DNA of 7,133 bases. Source: an uncultured Porphyromonadaceae bacterium. GTDB lineage: Bacteria > Bacteroidota > Bacteroidia > Bacteroidales > Muribaculaceae. Where the stretch lies: positions 1 through 7,133 of the forward strand of contig CAJJOX010000116.1 of the NCBI GenBank assembly GCA_905193485.1. Direction: 5' to 3'. Under the pieces are notes generated by a model. It did not search any database. It was not told where the DNA came from and saw only the letters and a program-made list of their open reading frames with translations. Position 1 is the stretch's first letter, and the number at the start of each line of letters is the position of its first letter. The position numbers and the translations under genes are program-made. Below are positions 1-7,033 of the stretch, piece by piece.

Positions 1-966
1 GGCGAGCCCACCCCGCCCGGCGCGCGGCAGCATCGCGGGATAGCACGGCGCATGACTGCCAATTTTCCCGAAGTGTTCTCCGGCGACGCATATATTCAGG
101 CCCGTTCGACCGACGTGGTGCGCTGCATTCTTTCGATGGACAACGAGATGCTCGAATTCCGCACATTCAACCCCGCGATAGACATCACCACCGACGCTTC
201 CAGGCGTGACGTGCGCTATCTCAACTTCGACGACAAGGCAGCCGACAGCATCGCGTATGCGCGGTCAGGGCTTCTCAAGGCTGTCGAAGACGCCACACCG
301 ATCGATTATGCCTCCTTCGCGCTCCAGCTTGTCGATGATCCGCAGTTTGTGGCCGACTCCATCAACGCCCGCGCACTCTTCGAAGCCGTATTCCGCATCG
401 CCGCCAACGAGCAAAGCCATGATGGCCGGATGGCTCCCTACGACCTGTTTACCGATGCCCAACTCCACAACCAGTGGGTGCGCGACAACGCATCGTGGTT
501 TCTCCGCTTCGGCAACACGTCGCACACCTCCGGAGCCGGACCACAGCGGCAGCGCTATCTTATGCGCAACTGGATCGAGAGCGCCGACTCGGCCGTGATG
601 AGTCCGCGACATGGCGCCAACATGCGATTCGGCCACGAAGTGGTCGTGATGCCGATGGCAGTATTGATGCAGCTCGACGATTACGGCCGCGAGATCAATG
701 ATCTAAGCAAGCTTGAATCCGAATGGCACAACTACGACCTACTGCCGATGGCAAGCAACATACAGATGATTTTCTATCGTCCGCAGAATAAGTCCGGTTA
801 TTCGGCCGATGACATTCTTGTCAAGGTGCTCTACAACGAAAAAGAGATGCGGCTTCCGGCGGAACCGGTCGACGGTCCCTACTATCGCTGGACCGACGTG
901 CGCCGCGTATGGCTTGATTCCATCGGTCCCGAAGGCGGTATTTTCCCCGACGAAAAACCATATTGA
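1..966 (+). CDS. Histidine-type phosphatase (branch 2, phytase/acid phosphatase-like), 5'-partial
   Basis: This is a phosphomonoesterase of the histidine phosphatase superfamily, branch 2 (acid phosphatase, phytase and MINPP relatives), cut by the left edge of the window. The frame is open from base 1, and the residues before the ATG at 52 read GARQHRGIARRM, a typical family segment that runs into FPEVF. That ATG is therefore internal, and 321 residues are visible. The segment ARSTDVVRC (nt 103-126) carries the conserved arginine that binds phosphate; its codon is at 121-123. FGHE (nt 628-639) supplies the second catalytic motif, with His at 634-636 and Glu as candidate proton donor. The tail MASNIQMIFYR, DDILVKVL and YYRWTDVR resembles Bacteroidetes homologues as I remember them. 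The N-terminal RHGxR nucleophile motif and any signal peptide must lie upstream; roughly 100 residues are missing. Family members often act in the periplasm or outside the cell, but that cannot be seen here. The substrate (phytate, sugar phosphates or other) cannot be told. Confidence 0.88.
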   Translation, partial: GEPTPPGARQHRGIARRMTANFPEVFSGDAYIQARSTDVVRCILSMDNEMLEFRTFNPAIDITTDASRRDVRYLNFDDKAADSIAYARSGLLKAVEDATPIDYASFALQLVDDPQFVADSINARALFEAVFRIAANEQSHDGRMAPYDLFTDAQLHNQWVRDNASWFLRFGNTSHTSGAGPQRQRYLMRNWIESADSAVMSPRHGANMRFGHEVVVMPMAVLMQLDDYGREINDLSKLESEWHNYDLLPMASNIQMIFYRPQNKSGYSADDILVKVLYNEKEMRLPAEPVDGPYYRWTDVRRVWLDSIGPEGGIFPDEKPY

Positions 967-1000
967 CCAGATCATAGATAACCCTCAAAACGATTATATC

Positions 1001-1618
1001 ATGAAGATAGCAGATAAATGTTACGGAATATTCCGTCAGGCCACCGAGCAATATCACGTGACCGACGATGTTGATGCCGTCATCGTCAATCCCTATCCCG
1101 AAGGTTCACTCGAGCATACCCTTTTTGCCAAAAACATGGTTGATACCATCCAGTGGCATCTCGAAGATATCATCCGCGACCCTGAAATCGATCCGGTGGC
1201 CGCACTGGCCTTGAAACGCCGCATCGACCGGTCCAACCAGGTGCGCACCGATATGGTCGAACAGCTCGATTCATATTTCCTCGACAAATATGCCTCTGTG
1301 GAACTTTCTCACGATGCCACGATCAATACCGAAAGTCCGGCCTGGGCTCTCGACCGCCTGTCGATTCTCGCTCTCAAGATCTACCATATGGAGGTCGAAA
1401 CCGCCCGCACGGATGCCGACGATGCCCATATCGCCAAATGCTCCGCCAAACTGGCCGTGCTCCGCGAACAACTTTCAGATCTCACGACAGCCATCAACCA
1501 GCTCATAGACGATATAGAAGCCGGCCGCAAGTATATGAAAGTCTACCGTCAGATGAAAATGTACAACGATCCGGCCACAAATCCGGTGCTTTACGCCGCC
1601 GGAAAAACAGCCGAATGA
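1001..1618 (+). CDS. DUF4254 domain-containing protein
   Basis: A 205-residue protein that I recognise as DUF4254, a conserved family of unknown function found mainly in Bacteroidetes. The whole length is the domain, matching the usual size of about 200 residues. Recognisable segments are IVNPYPEGSLEHTLF (28-42), DTIQWHLEDIIRDPEIDP (48-65), ATINTESPAWALDRLSILAL (106-125) and a C-terminal stretch around AGRKYMKVYRQMKMYNDP (174-191). It is predicted to be mostly alpha-helical and cytoplasmic, since there is no signal peptide or membrane segment. Residues 144-180 could form a coiled coil. The frame stays open back to 809, but the ATG at 1001 gives a family-like N-terminus, follows an A-rich leader and avoids overlapping the phosphatase. 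It begins 34 bases after the phosphatase stop and ends 29 bases before ruvB, so co-transcription is likely. No biochemical role can be assigned from sequence. In related genomes I recall such genes near glycosyltransferases. Confidence 0.9.
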   Translation: MKIADKCYGIFRQATEQYHVTDDVDAVIVNPYPEGSLEHTLFAKNMVDTIQWHLEDIIRDPEIDPVAALALKRRIDRSNQVRTDMVEQLDSYFLDKYASVELSHDATINTESPAWALDRLSILALKIYHMEVETARTDADDAHIAKCSAKLAVLREQLSDLTTAINQLIDDIEAGRKYMKVYRQMKMYNDPATNPVLYAAGKTAE

Positions 1619-1647
1619 CGTACAGACATGCCAACTAATAGAAAGCG

Positions 1648-2682
1648 ATGAGCGATCAGTTCGACATACGACATACGCAGGATGGCTCGCAGATGCCCGA
1701 ACGCGAGCGCGAGATAGAAAAAGCGCTCCGCCCGTCGCATTTCGACGCATTCAGCGGTCAGGACAAGGTGGTGGAAAACCTCAAGGTATTCGTCGCCGCC
1801 GCCCGTATGCGCGGAGAAGCCCTCGACCACATACTTCTGCACGGCCCTCCCGGGCTGGGCAAGACGACTCTGTCGGGCATTATCGCCAATGAACTCGGAG
1901 TGGGATTTAAGGTGACGTCGGGTCCCGTGCTTGACAAACCGGGGGATCTTGCCGGTATCCTCACATCGCTTGAAGAGAATGATGTGCTTTTCATCGACGA
2001 GATCCATCGGCTAAGTCCTGTGGTAGAGGAGTATCTCTATTCCGCGATGGAGGATTACCGTATCGACATCATGATCGACAAGGGACCTGGCGCACGCAGC
2101 GTCCAGCTCTCTCTTTCCCCCTTCACTCTCGTCGGCGCCACGACACGCAGCGGTCTGCTGACGTCGCCGCTCCGAGCTCGATTCGGCATCAATTGCCATC
2201 TCGAATACTACGACCACGAAGTGCTCGAACGCATCATCCTCCGTTCGGCCGGTTTGCTCAACGTCAGATGCACCGGTCAGGCGGCTCATGAGATCGCTTT
2301 GCGCAGCCGCGGGACGCCGCGTATCGCCAATGCCCTGTTGCGGCGTGTGCGCGACTTCGCTCAGGTGAAAGGCAACGGAGTGATCGATCCCGCGATCGCC
2401 CGATTCGCACTCGAAGCCCTCAATATCGACCGCTACGGACTCGATGAAATCGACAACAAAATTCTCACAACTATTATAACCAAATTCAAAGGCGGACCCG
2501 TCGGCCTCGGAACCATCGCGACAGCTCTCGGTGAGGATCCGGGCACAATCGAGGAGGTCTATGAACCCTATCTCATAAAGGAGGGGTTCATCAAACGCAC
2601 ACCGCGCGGGCGCGAAGTCACCGAACTGGCCTACGTCCATCTCGGCCATAAGCGTGGCTCCGACACCCCGTCACTGTTTTGA
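1648..2682 (+). CDS. ruvB: Holliday junction branch migration DNA helicase RuvB
   Basis: RuvB is the AAA+ motor that, as hexameric rings on RuvA-bound Holliday junctions, drives branch migration by ATP hydrolysis before RuvC cleaves. The 344 residues are a normal full length. Visible motifs are Walker A GPPGLGKT (66-73), Walker B LFIDEIH (114-120), sensor 1 GATTR (163-167), the SPLRARFG segment (173-180) carrying the trans-acting arginine finger, and sensor 2 RGTPRIAN (221-228). The C-terminal winged-helix DNA-binding domain spans about 260-335 and includes [16 protein letters not shown] and [18 protein letters not shown]. No key residue is missing. The N-terminus FDIR, then a short variable stretch, then [13 protein letters not shown] fits Bacteroidetes RuvB, which supports the ATG at 1648. 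Neither ruvA nor ruvC is adjacent, so the complex is assembled from separate loci. The flippase gene follows after 65 bases, an arrangement I recall from other Bacteroidales. No SOS-type operator is visible upstream. Confidence 0.98.
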   Translation: MSDQFDIRHTQDGSQMPEREREIEKALRPSHFDAFSGQDKVVENLKVFVAAARMRGEALDHILLHGPPGLGKTTLSGIIANELGVGFKVTSGPVLDKPGDLAGILTSLEENDVLFIDEIHRLSPVVEEYLYSAMEDYRIDIMIDKGPGARSVQLSLSPFTLVGATTRSGLLTSPLRARFGINCHLEYYDHEVLERIILRSAGLLNVRCTGQAAHEIALRSRGTPRIANALLRRVRDFAQVKGNGVIDPAIARFALEALNIDRYGLDEIDNKILTTIITKFKGGPVGLGTIATALGEDPGTIEEVYEPYLIKEGFIKRTPRGREVTELAYVHLGHKRGSDTPSLF

Positions 2683-2747
2683 CCTTACCCGGTTTCCCGG
2701 GCCGGCCTTTCCGCCTGTGACCGCGGCGGTGAAGCCCTTAAAAAGAT

Positions 2748-4259
2748 ATGAGTGGAGTGAAATCTCTGGCCAAAGATACGGCCATATACGGTCTGAGCAG
2801 CATTGTCGGACGCTTTCTCAATTGGTGTCTGGTGCCGCTCTATACGATCATGTTTCCTCCGGCCGAATACGGTCTGGTAACATTCGTGTATTCAATCGTG
2901 GCTCTCGCATTGATTTTTCTTACATACGGGATGGAAACGGGCTTTTTCCGTTTTGCAAATCACGAACGCTACACCGACCCGATGGAAGTCTATTCGACAT
3001 CGCTCACCTCACTGGCCGTCAGCTCGTCGATGTTTTTTGTGTTGCTATGTGTATTCCTGTCACCCGTAAGCCGGCTCATGGAATGCGAAGCGCATCCGTC
3101 ATATGTGCTGTTGATGGGTGCCGCCGTGGCTCTTGATGCCTTCACCGCCATCCCGTTCAGCTATCTGCGTTTCCGCCACCGCGCCATGCGTTTCGCGCTG
3201 CTGCGCATCGTCAACATAGCCCTAAACATAGCCCTCAACCTCTTCTTCATCCTCCTTTGTCCCTGGCTCTGGAAAGTGTGTCCGGCCGCCGTCGGTTGGT
3301 TTTACGAGCCGACATTCGGCATCGGCTACATTTTTCTGGCCAATTTCATCACCTCTTTCCTCAACCTGTTGCTTCTCATTCCCGAGCTACGCGGTTTCCG
3401 GTGGAGATTCAATCTGGGGCTATGGCGCGAAATGCTTGTCTACAGCTATCCGCTGCTTATTCTTGGCATCGCCGGAATAATGAACCAGACGATCGACAAG
3501 ATCATGCTTCCGTCGCTTGTGGCCGACAAAACCACCGCCATGCAGCAGCTCGGCATCTATGGCGCAAACTACAAGATCGCCATCGTGATGGTGATGTTCA
3601 CCCAGGCATTCCGGTTTGCCTACGAGCCGTTTATCTTCGCCCGAAGCAAAGAGCGTGGCGAGGACCGTCGGCAAAGCTACCGCGACGCTATGAAATGGTT
3701 CGTGATCTTCTCGATGATTATCTTCATGGGTGTGATGTTTTATATCGACGTGTTGCGTTATTTCATTTCTCCCAGATATTTCAGCGGGCTTAAAGTGGTG
3801 CCCGTCATCATGATTGCCGAGTTTTTCTTCGGCGTGTTCTTCAATCTTTCGTTGTGGTACAAGCTCACCGACCGCACCTATTGGGGAGCATACTTCTCCC
3901 TTTTCGGACTCGCGGTCACAATTTTGTTCAACCTTTTGCTCGTGCCCGTTATGGGTTACATGGGATGCGCGTTCGCCGCTCTCATCTGCTACACACTGAT
4001 GATGGTGGCTTCATATGCCGTCGGCCGTGTGAAATACCCAATCGGTTACAACGTACCGCGGCTGTCGCTTTACTTCTTTCTGGCCATCGGCCTCTACGCG
4101 CTTTCAATCGTCGTCGCCACCGACAGCAGCATTCTCAACATGGGGGTGCGCACCGTGATGCTTGCGGCGTATGTGTTTGTCGTGCTGAAAATTGAAAAAA
4201 TGAACATTTCACAACTTTTACCGCTTAATAAGATATTGAAATTTGTCAGGCACTCCTAA
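2748..4259 (+). CDS. Oligosaccharide flippase family protein (Wzx-like, MATE/MOP superfamily)
   Basis: A 503-residue inner-membrane protein of the polysaccharide transporter (Wzx/PST) type, expected to flip lipid-linked oligosaccharides from the cytoplasmic to the periplasmic face. The N-terminus SLAKDTAIYGLSSIVGRFLN (6-25) followed by LVPLYT is the classic start of this family. About 12 to 14 hydrophobic segments follow, for example near 45-62, 92-106, 119-140, 150-172, 192-211, 229-247, 273-290, 316-334, 348-368, 380-400, 405-424, 439-456 and 465-481. NQTIDKIMLPS (246-256) and AYEPFIFA (291-298) are family-like. There is no cleavable signal peptide, as expected. The ATG at 2748 follows an A-rich leader (taaaaagat). 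It lies between ruvB and a DUF389 gene, with a glycosyltransferase further down, so a role in surface glycan or O-antigen-like assembly is plausible. The substrate is unknown, and peptidoglycan precursors (MurJ-like) cannot be strictly excluded, though the sequence is closer to Wzx-type proteins. Confidence 0.9.
   Translation: MSGVKSLAKDTAIYGLSSIVGRFLNWCLVPLYTIMFPPAEYGLVTFVYSIVALALIFLTYGMETGFFRFANHERYTDPMEVYSTSLTSLAVSSSMFFVLLCVFLSPVSRLMECEAHPSYVLLMGAAVALDAFTAIPFSYLRFRHRAMRFALLRIVNIALNIALNLFFILLCPWLWKVCPAAVGWFYEPTFGIGYIFLANFITSFLNLLLLIPELRGFRWRFNLGLWREMLVYSYPLLILGIAGIMNQTIDKIMLPSLVADKTTAMQQLGIYGANYKIAIVMVMFTQAFRFAYEPFIFARSKERGEDRRQSYRDAMKWFVIFSMIIFMGVMFYIDVLRYFISPRYFSGLKVVPVIMIAEFFFGVFFNLSLWYKLTDRTYWGAYFSLFGLAVTILFNLLLVPVMGYMGCAFAALICYTLMMVASYAVGRVKYPIGYNVPRLSLYFFLAIGLYALSIVVATDSSILNMGVRTVMLAAYVFVVLKIEKMNISQLLPLNKILKFVRHS
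3213..3236 (+). repeat. Two-copy 12-bp tandem repeat inside the flippase gene
   Basis: The unit aacatagccct plus one base (a, then c) occurs twice in a row, 11 of 12 bases being identical. It is in frame and encodes NIAL twice, giving the NIALNIALN pattern in a membrane helix (residues 157-165). It keeps the frame and a helix-compatible hydrophobic pattern, so it may be a small in-frame duplication or just similar codons for a repeating helix. Confidence 0.6.
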
Positions 4260-4292
4260 GCCTGCAACATCGGCAAAGCCGCCTCAACTGTT

Positions 4293-5675
4293 ATGAAAAT
4301 GAAACTGACCAATCGACTGACCGACTTCATCGTCAACTACTTCACGATGAGTAGCCAGCTTGTGCCGCAAGCCGACGCCGAACGATCAATCCGCGACGAT
4401 GTGTCGTTTCACGGCACAAATATACTCATTCTTATCCTCGCCATCCTCATAGCCTCGCTCGGGCTCAACACCAACTCGACCGCCGTCATTATCGGAGCCA
4501 TGCTCATATCGCCGCTCATGGGCCCGATCATCGGCATCGGGCTCGGCGTAGGCATACATGATTTCGACCTCATCAAGAGAGCCCTCCGCAACCTGTTGAT
4601 GGCCGCCGGATTCTCGGTGCTTGCCTCAACCATCTATTTCCTCATATCGCCGGTGAGCGAGGGTCACAGCGAACTTCTTGCCCGCACATCTCCGACTATT
4701 TACGACGTACTGATCGGTTTCGTAGGGGGCGGTGCCGGAATACTGGCTATCGGGAGCCGCAGTAAGGGCAATGTGATACCGGGCGTGGCCATCGCCACGG
4801 CACTTATGCCTCCGCTCTGTACGGCAGGCTACGGTCTGGCCACATGGCAGCTGAACTATTTCTTCGGCGCATTTTATCTGTTTCTGATCAACTCGATCTA
4901 CATTGCGTTTGCAACCTTTATCGGATGCAAGCTTCTCGGCTATAAAGGCGCCGACATCGTCGACAACAAACGCGCCATGCGCGTGCGGCGAATCGTCTAT
5001 ATCATCGCCGTGCTCACCATGCTGCCCAGCATATGGCTTACCTATACCATGTTGCGTGACAACAAATTTCAGATGCAGGCCGGCAATTTTGTGGCTCACG
5101 AGTGTATCTTTCCCGAAACTCAGGTGGTATCCGACAAGGCCTACACCGACAAGGGGCAGCGCTATATCTCCATAACGCTTATCGGACGGCCTCTTCCGCT
5201 CGACTCGCTTGAAACGGCTCTCGAATCAAAACTCAAATTCTACAATCTGGAGGGAACACGTCTGCGCATAGTGCAAGGCAGTCTTGCCTCGACCGGCAAC
5301 GCGCAGCCGGCATCATCCGACGATGCGAAAGTCATCTACCAGACGGCGCAGTCGACCATCATGGCACAGCAACAGCAGATCGATTCGCTCCGAACCGTGC
5401 TCAAACTTTCGGAGTCGAACGACGGGCAAATCGTGGCGCCCGAGCTCAACATCGTGTTTCCCGACGTGGTCGACATATCCGTGAGTCGCAATGTCTTCAC
5501 GGCCGTCGGAACCAACACGACCGATACGGTCAACGTGGCTCTCATCCATTTCTCACGGCACATCACAGCCGACCAGCGCATCCGTCTGAAAGAATATCTC
5601 GAGGCTCGCCTCAAACTGAAAGACATAGAAATCGTTACCATACCTGCAATTAAAAATGAAAAAAAGAATGAGTGA
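4293..5675 (+). CDS. DUF389 domain-containing membrane protein (TIGR00341-like)
   Basis: A 460-residue protein with an N-terminal DUF389 membrane domain and a long soluble C-terminal part; the function of the family is not established. Family signatures are NSTAVIIGAMLISPLMGPI (61-79), SELLARTSPTIYDVLIGFVGG (126-146) and the segment GVAIATALMPPLCTAGYGL (164-182). Likely membrane segments lie near 42-58, 63-86, 99-118, 136-153, 161-182, 187-214 and 232-252. After 255 there is no further membrane segment: about 205 residues remain, with a mixed alpha/beta part (YISITLIG, 291-298), a glutamine-rich coiled-coil-like stretch (347-372, including MAQQQQIDSLRTVLKL) and a final alpha/beta part that ends in a basic and acidic tail. 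The start at 4293 has a second Met two codons later (4299), so the exact start is uncertain by two residues. It begins 33 bases after the flippase and overlaps the next gene, which suggests translational coupling. Transport across the inner membrane is a guess only. Confidence 0.88.
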   Translation: MKMKLTNRLTDFIVNYFTMSSQLVPQADAERSIRDDVSFHGTNILILILAILIASLGLNTNSTAVIIGAMLISPLMGPIIGIGLGVGIHDFDLIKRALRNLLMAAGFSVLASTIYFLISPVSEGHSELLARTSPTIYDVLIGFVGGGAGILAIGSRSKGNVIPGVAIATALMPPLCTAGYGLATWQLNYFFGAFYLFLINSIYIAFATFIGCKLLGYKGADIVDNKRAMRVRRIVYIIAVLTMLPSIWLTYTMLRDNKFQMQAGNFVAHECIFPETQVVSDKAYTDKGQRYISITLIGRPLPLDSLETALESKLKFYNLEGTRLRIVQGSLASTGNAQPASSDDAKVIYQTAQSTIMAQQQQIDSLRTVLKLSESNDGQIVAPELNIVFPDVVDISVSRNVFTAVGTNTTDTVNVALIHFSRHITADQRIRLKEYLEARLKLKDIEIVTIPAIKNEKKNE

Positions 5676-6978
5676 CACTGTACCGCCCGTCGTAAACGAG
5701 ATAAACGGCAAACGAAATCCGGTTCGTGTCGCGTTCCTGTGCCATAGCGACAATCTCGGTGGCGCCGCCGTCGTGACGCGGCGTCTTGTGCATGCTTTGC
5801 GGGATGAGGGAGTCGATGCCCGGATGATAGTGTTCAATAAACTGAGCGACGACGATTGCGTGATTCCGGTCGGAGCCGGACGTTTCCGGCGCGGATGGTC
5901 GTTTCTGACCGAACGCGTCGGAATCGCATTCGCCAACGGTTTTTCCCGTGAGAATCTTTTCAAGGTGTCAACCGCTTCCTCGGGACTCGATCCCGTTGAC
6001 AAACGATGGATCCGCGACGCCGATGTCATCGTCCTCACGTGGATCAACCAGGGTCTGCTGTCGCTCGACGGCATCCGCCGGCTCGGGCTCATCGGCAAAC
6101 CGCTGGTGTGGATCATGCACGACATGTGGAATCTCACAGGCATCTGTCACCACGCCTACGATTGCCGCCGCTACACCGTTTCTTGCGGCGCCTGTCCTTT
6201 GCTCAAGGGATATAGGGAGAAAGACCTTTCGGCTACCGTATGGCAACGCAAACGGAAACTCTACGACAGCATACCCATACGGTTTGTCGCCGTGAGCAAC
6301 TGGCTTGCCGAACGCGCGCGTGAAAGTTCGCTTTTGCGCGAGCGCGATGTGCGCGTGATACCCAATGCTTTTCCGGTCGATTCGTTCACGACCGAGCCAT
6401 CCATAAGTTTTTCATATATTCCCGACGACCGCAAGGTCATCCTCATGGGTGCCGCACGCCTTGACGATCCTATCAAAGGGCTCGATTTCGCCATCGGGGC
6501 GCTTAACGATCTCTTCGACAATTATCCCGAGGTCACGCGTAATGCGGTGATGGTCTTTTTCGGTCAGATACGCGATGAAAACGCTCTGGCCGATCTTCGC
6601 TTCCCACACATCAGGCTCGGCAGGATCAACGATCCGCGCATGCTTCGCGAGCTTTATGCCCGGGCGTCGGTCGTGCTCTCGACATCACACTACGAAACCC
6701 TCCCCGGCACTCTGATCGAAGGTCAGGCCGCGGGTTGTCTGCCCGTCACTTTCGGGCATGGCGGACAGGATGACATCGTCGAGCATAAAGTCAACGGCTA
6801 CATCGCGCGCTATCCCGATACAGCCGATCTGGTCGAAGGGCTAAGGTGGGCTCTTGCGCAGACTCCCGACAGGCACGCGCTGCACGAACACGTACGCCGG
6901 AAATTCTCTTCCAAAACCGTGGCCCGCAGATTTATAGATCTCTTCGACGAACTTCTCGACGAATCACCGCGCGGCTGA
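5656..6978 (+). CDS. Glycosyltransferase, GT4 family (GT-B fold, WcaC-like)
   Basis: A 440-residue retaining-type glycosyltransferase that should transfer a sugar from a nucleotide donor to a glycan or lipid acceptor on the cytoplasmic side of the inner membrane. The N-terminal Rossmann domain begins at VRVAFLCHSDNLGGAAVVTRR (23-43), with the glycine-rich loop typical of GT-B acceptor domains. The segment WIMHDMWNLTGICHHAYDC (152-170) and then SCGACPLL (176-183) resembles colanic-acid WcaC-like enzymes, with four cysteines at 164, 170, 177 and 180. The C-terminal donor domain has GAARLDDPIKGLD (265-277) and the E-x7-E motif, E347 and E355, in YETLPGTLIEG. There is no membrane segment. The start is uncertain: the ATG at 5656 overlaps the DUF389 gene by 20 bases, while the ATG at 5668 overlaps by 8 bases and follows an A-rich leader, which suits Bacteroidetes. 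Co-translation with the upstream gene is likely. The sugar donor and acceptor cannot be read from sequence. Confidence 0.92.
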   Translation: MKKRMSDTVPPVVNEINGKRNPVRVAFLCHSDNLGGAAVVTRRLVHALRDEGVDARMIVFNKLSDDDCVIPVGAGRFRRGWSFLTERVGIAFANGFSRENLFKVSTASSGLDPVDKRWIRDADVIVLTWINQGLLSLDGIRRLGLIGKPLVWIMHDMWNLTGICHHAYDCRRYTVSCGACPLLKGYREKDLSATVWQRKRKLYDSIPIRFVAVSNWLAERARESSLLRERDVRVIPNAFPVDSFTTEPSISFSYIPDDRKVILMGAARLDDPIKGLDFAIGALNDLFDNYPEVTRNAVMVFFGQIRDENALADLRFPHIRLGRINDPRMLRELYARASVVLSTSHYETLPGTLIEGQAAGCLPVTFGHGGQDDIVEHKVNGYIARYPDTADLVEGLRWALAQTPDRHALHEHVRRKFSSKTVARRFIDLFDELLDESPRG

Positions 6979-7007
6979 CACAAATAATCAGCACGGTTTT
7001 CATCCAC

Positions 7008-7033
7008 ATCCGGAGCATTGGTCAGCTCCGGAT
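7008..7033. terminator. Perfect 9-bp inverted repeat; weak terminator candidate or operator
   Basis: ATCCGGAGC (7008-7016) and GCTCCGGAT (7025-7033) are exact reverse complements separated by an 8-base loop. The hairpin sits 29 bases after the glycosyltransferase stop and before the next promoter, where a terminator is expected. However, no T-run follows on either strand, so an intrinsic terminator is doubtful. Its right arm touches the proposed -33 element of the downstream promoter, so a protein-binding operator is an alternative. Confidence 0.4.

Noticed and set aside
809..1000. Upstream extension of the DUF4254 frame into the phosphatase gene
   Set aside because: It would overlap the phosphatase by over 150 bases, and the extra residues are arginine- and proline-rich with no family similarity; the ATG at 1001 gives the expected N-terminus.
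2011..2649. A 212-codon open frame on the minus strand inside ruvB
   Set aside because: It lies wholly opposite the highly conserved RuvB coding sequence, has no recognisable domain, and is a typical shadow in GC-rich coding DNA.
2691..2730. GC-rich inverted motifs between ruvB and the flippase (for example CCGCC and GGCGG at 2711-2715 and 2725-2729)
   Set aside because: Stems are only about 5 bp, no T-run follows, and the gap is just 65 bases between genes that look co-transcribed, so neither a terminator nor a promoter can be supported.
2654..3136. A 160-codon plus-strand frame overlapping the ruvB end and the flippase start
   Set aside because: It overlaps the conserved N-terminus of the flippase in another frame and resembles no family.
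4626..5099. A 157-codon minus-strand frame inside the DUF389 gene
   Set aside because: The opposite frame encodes clear family motifs and membrane helices; the minus-strand product has no recognisable pattern.
5553..6143. A 196-codon minus-strand frame across the DUF389-glycosyltransferase junction
   Set aside because: It spans two well-supported genes on the other strand, is low-complexity in serine and arginine, and has no promoter or leader.
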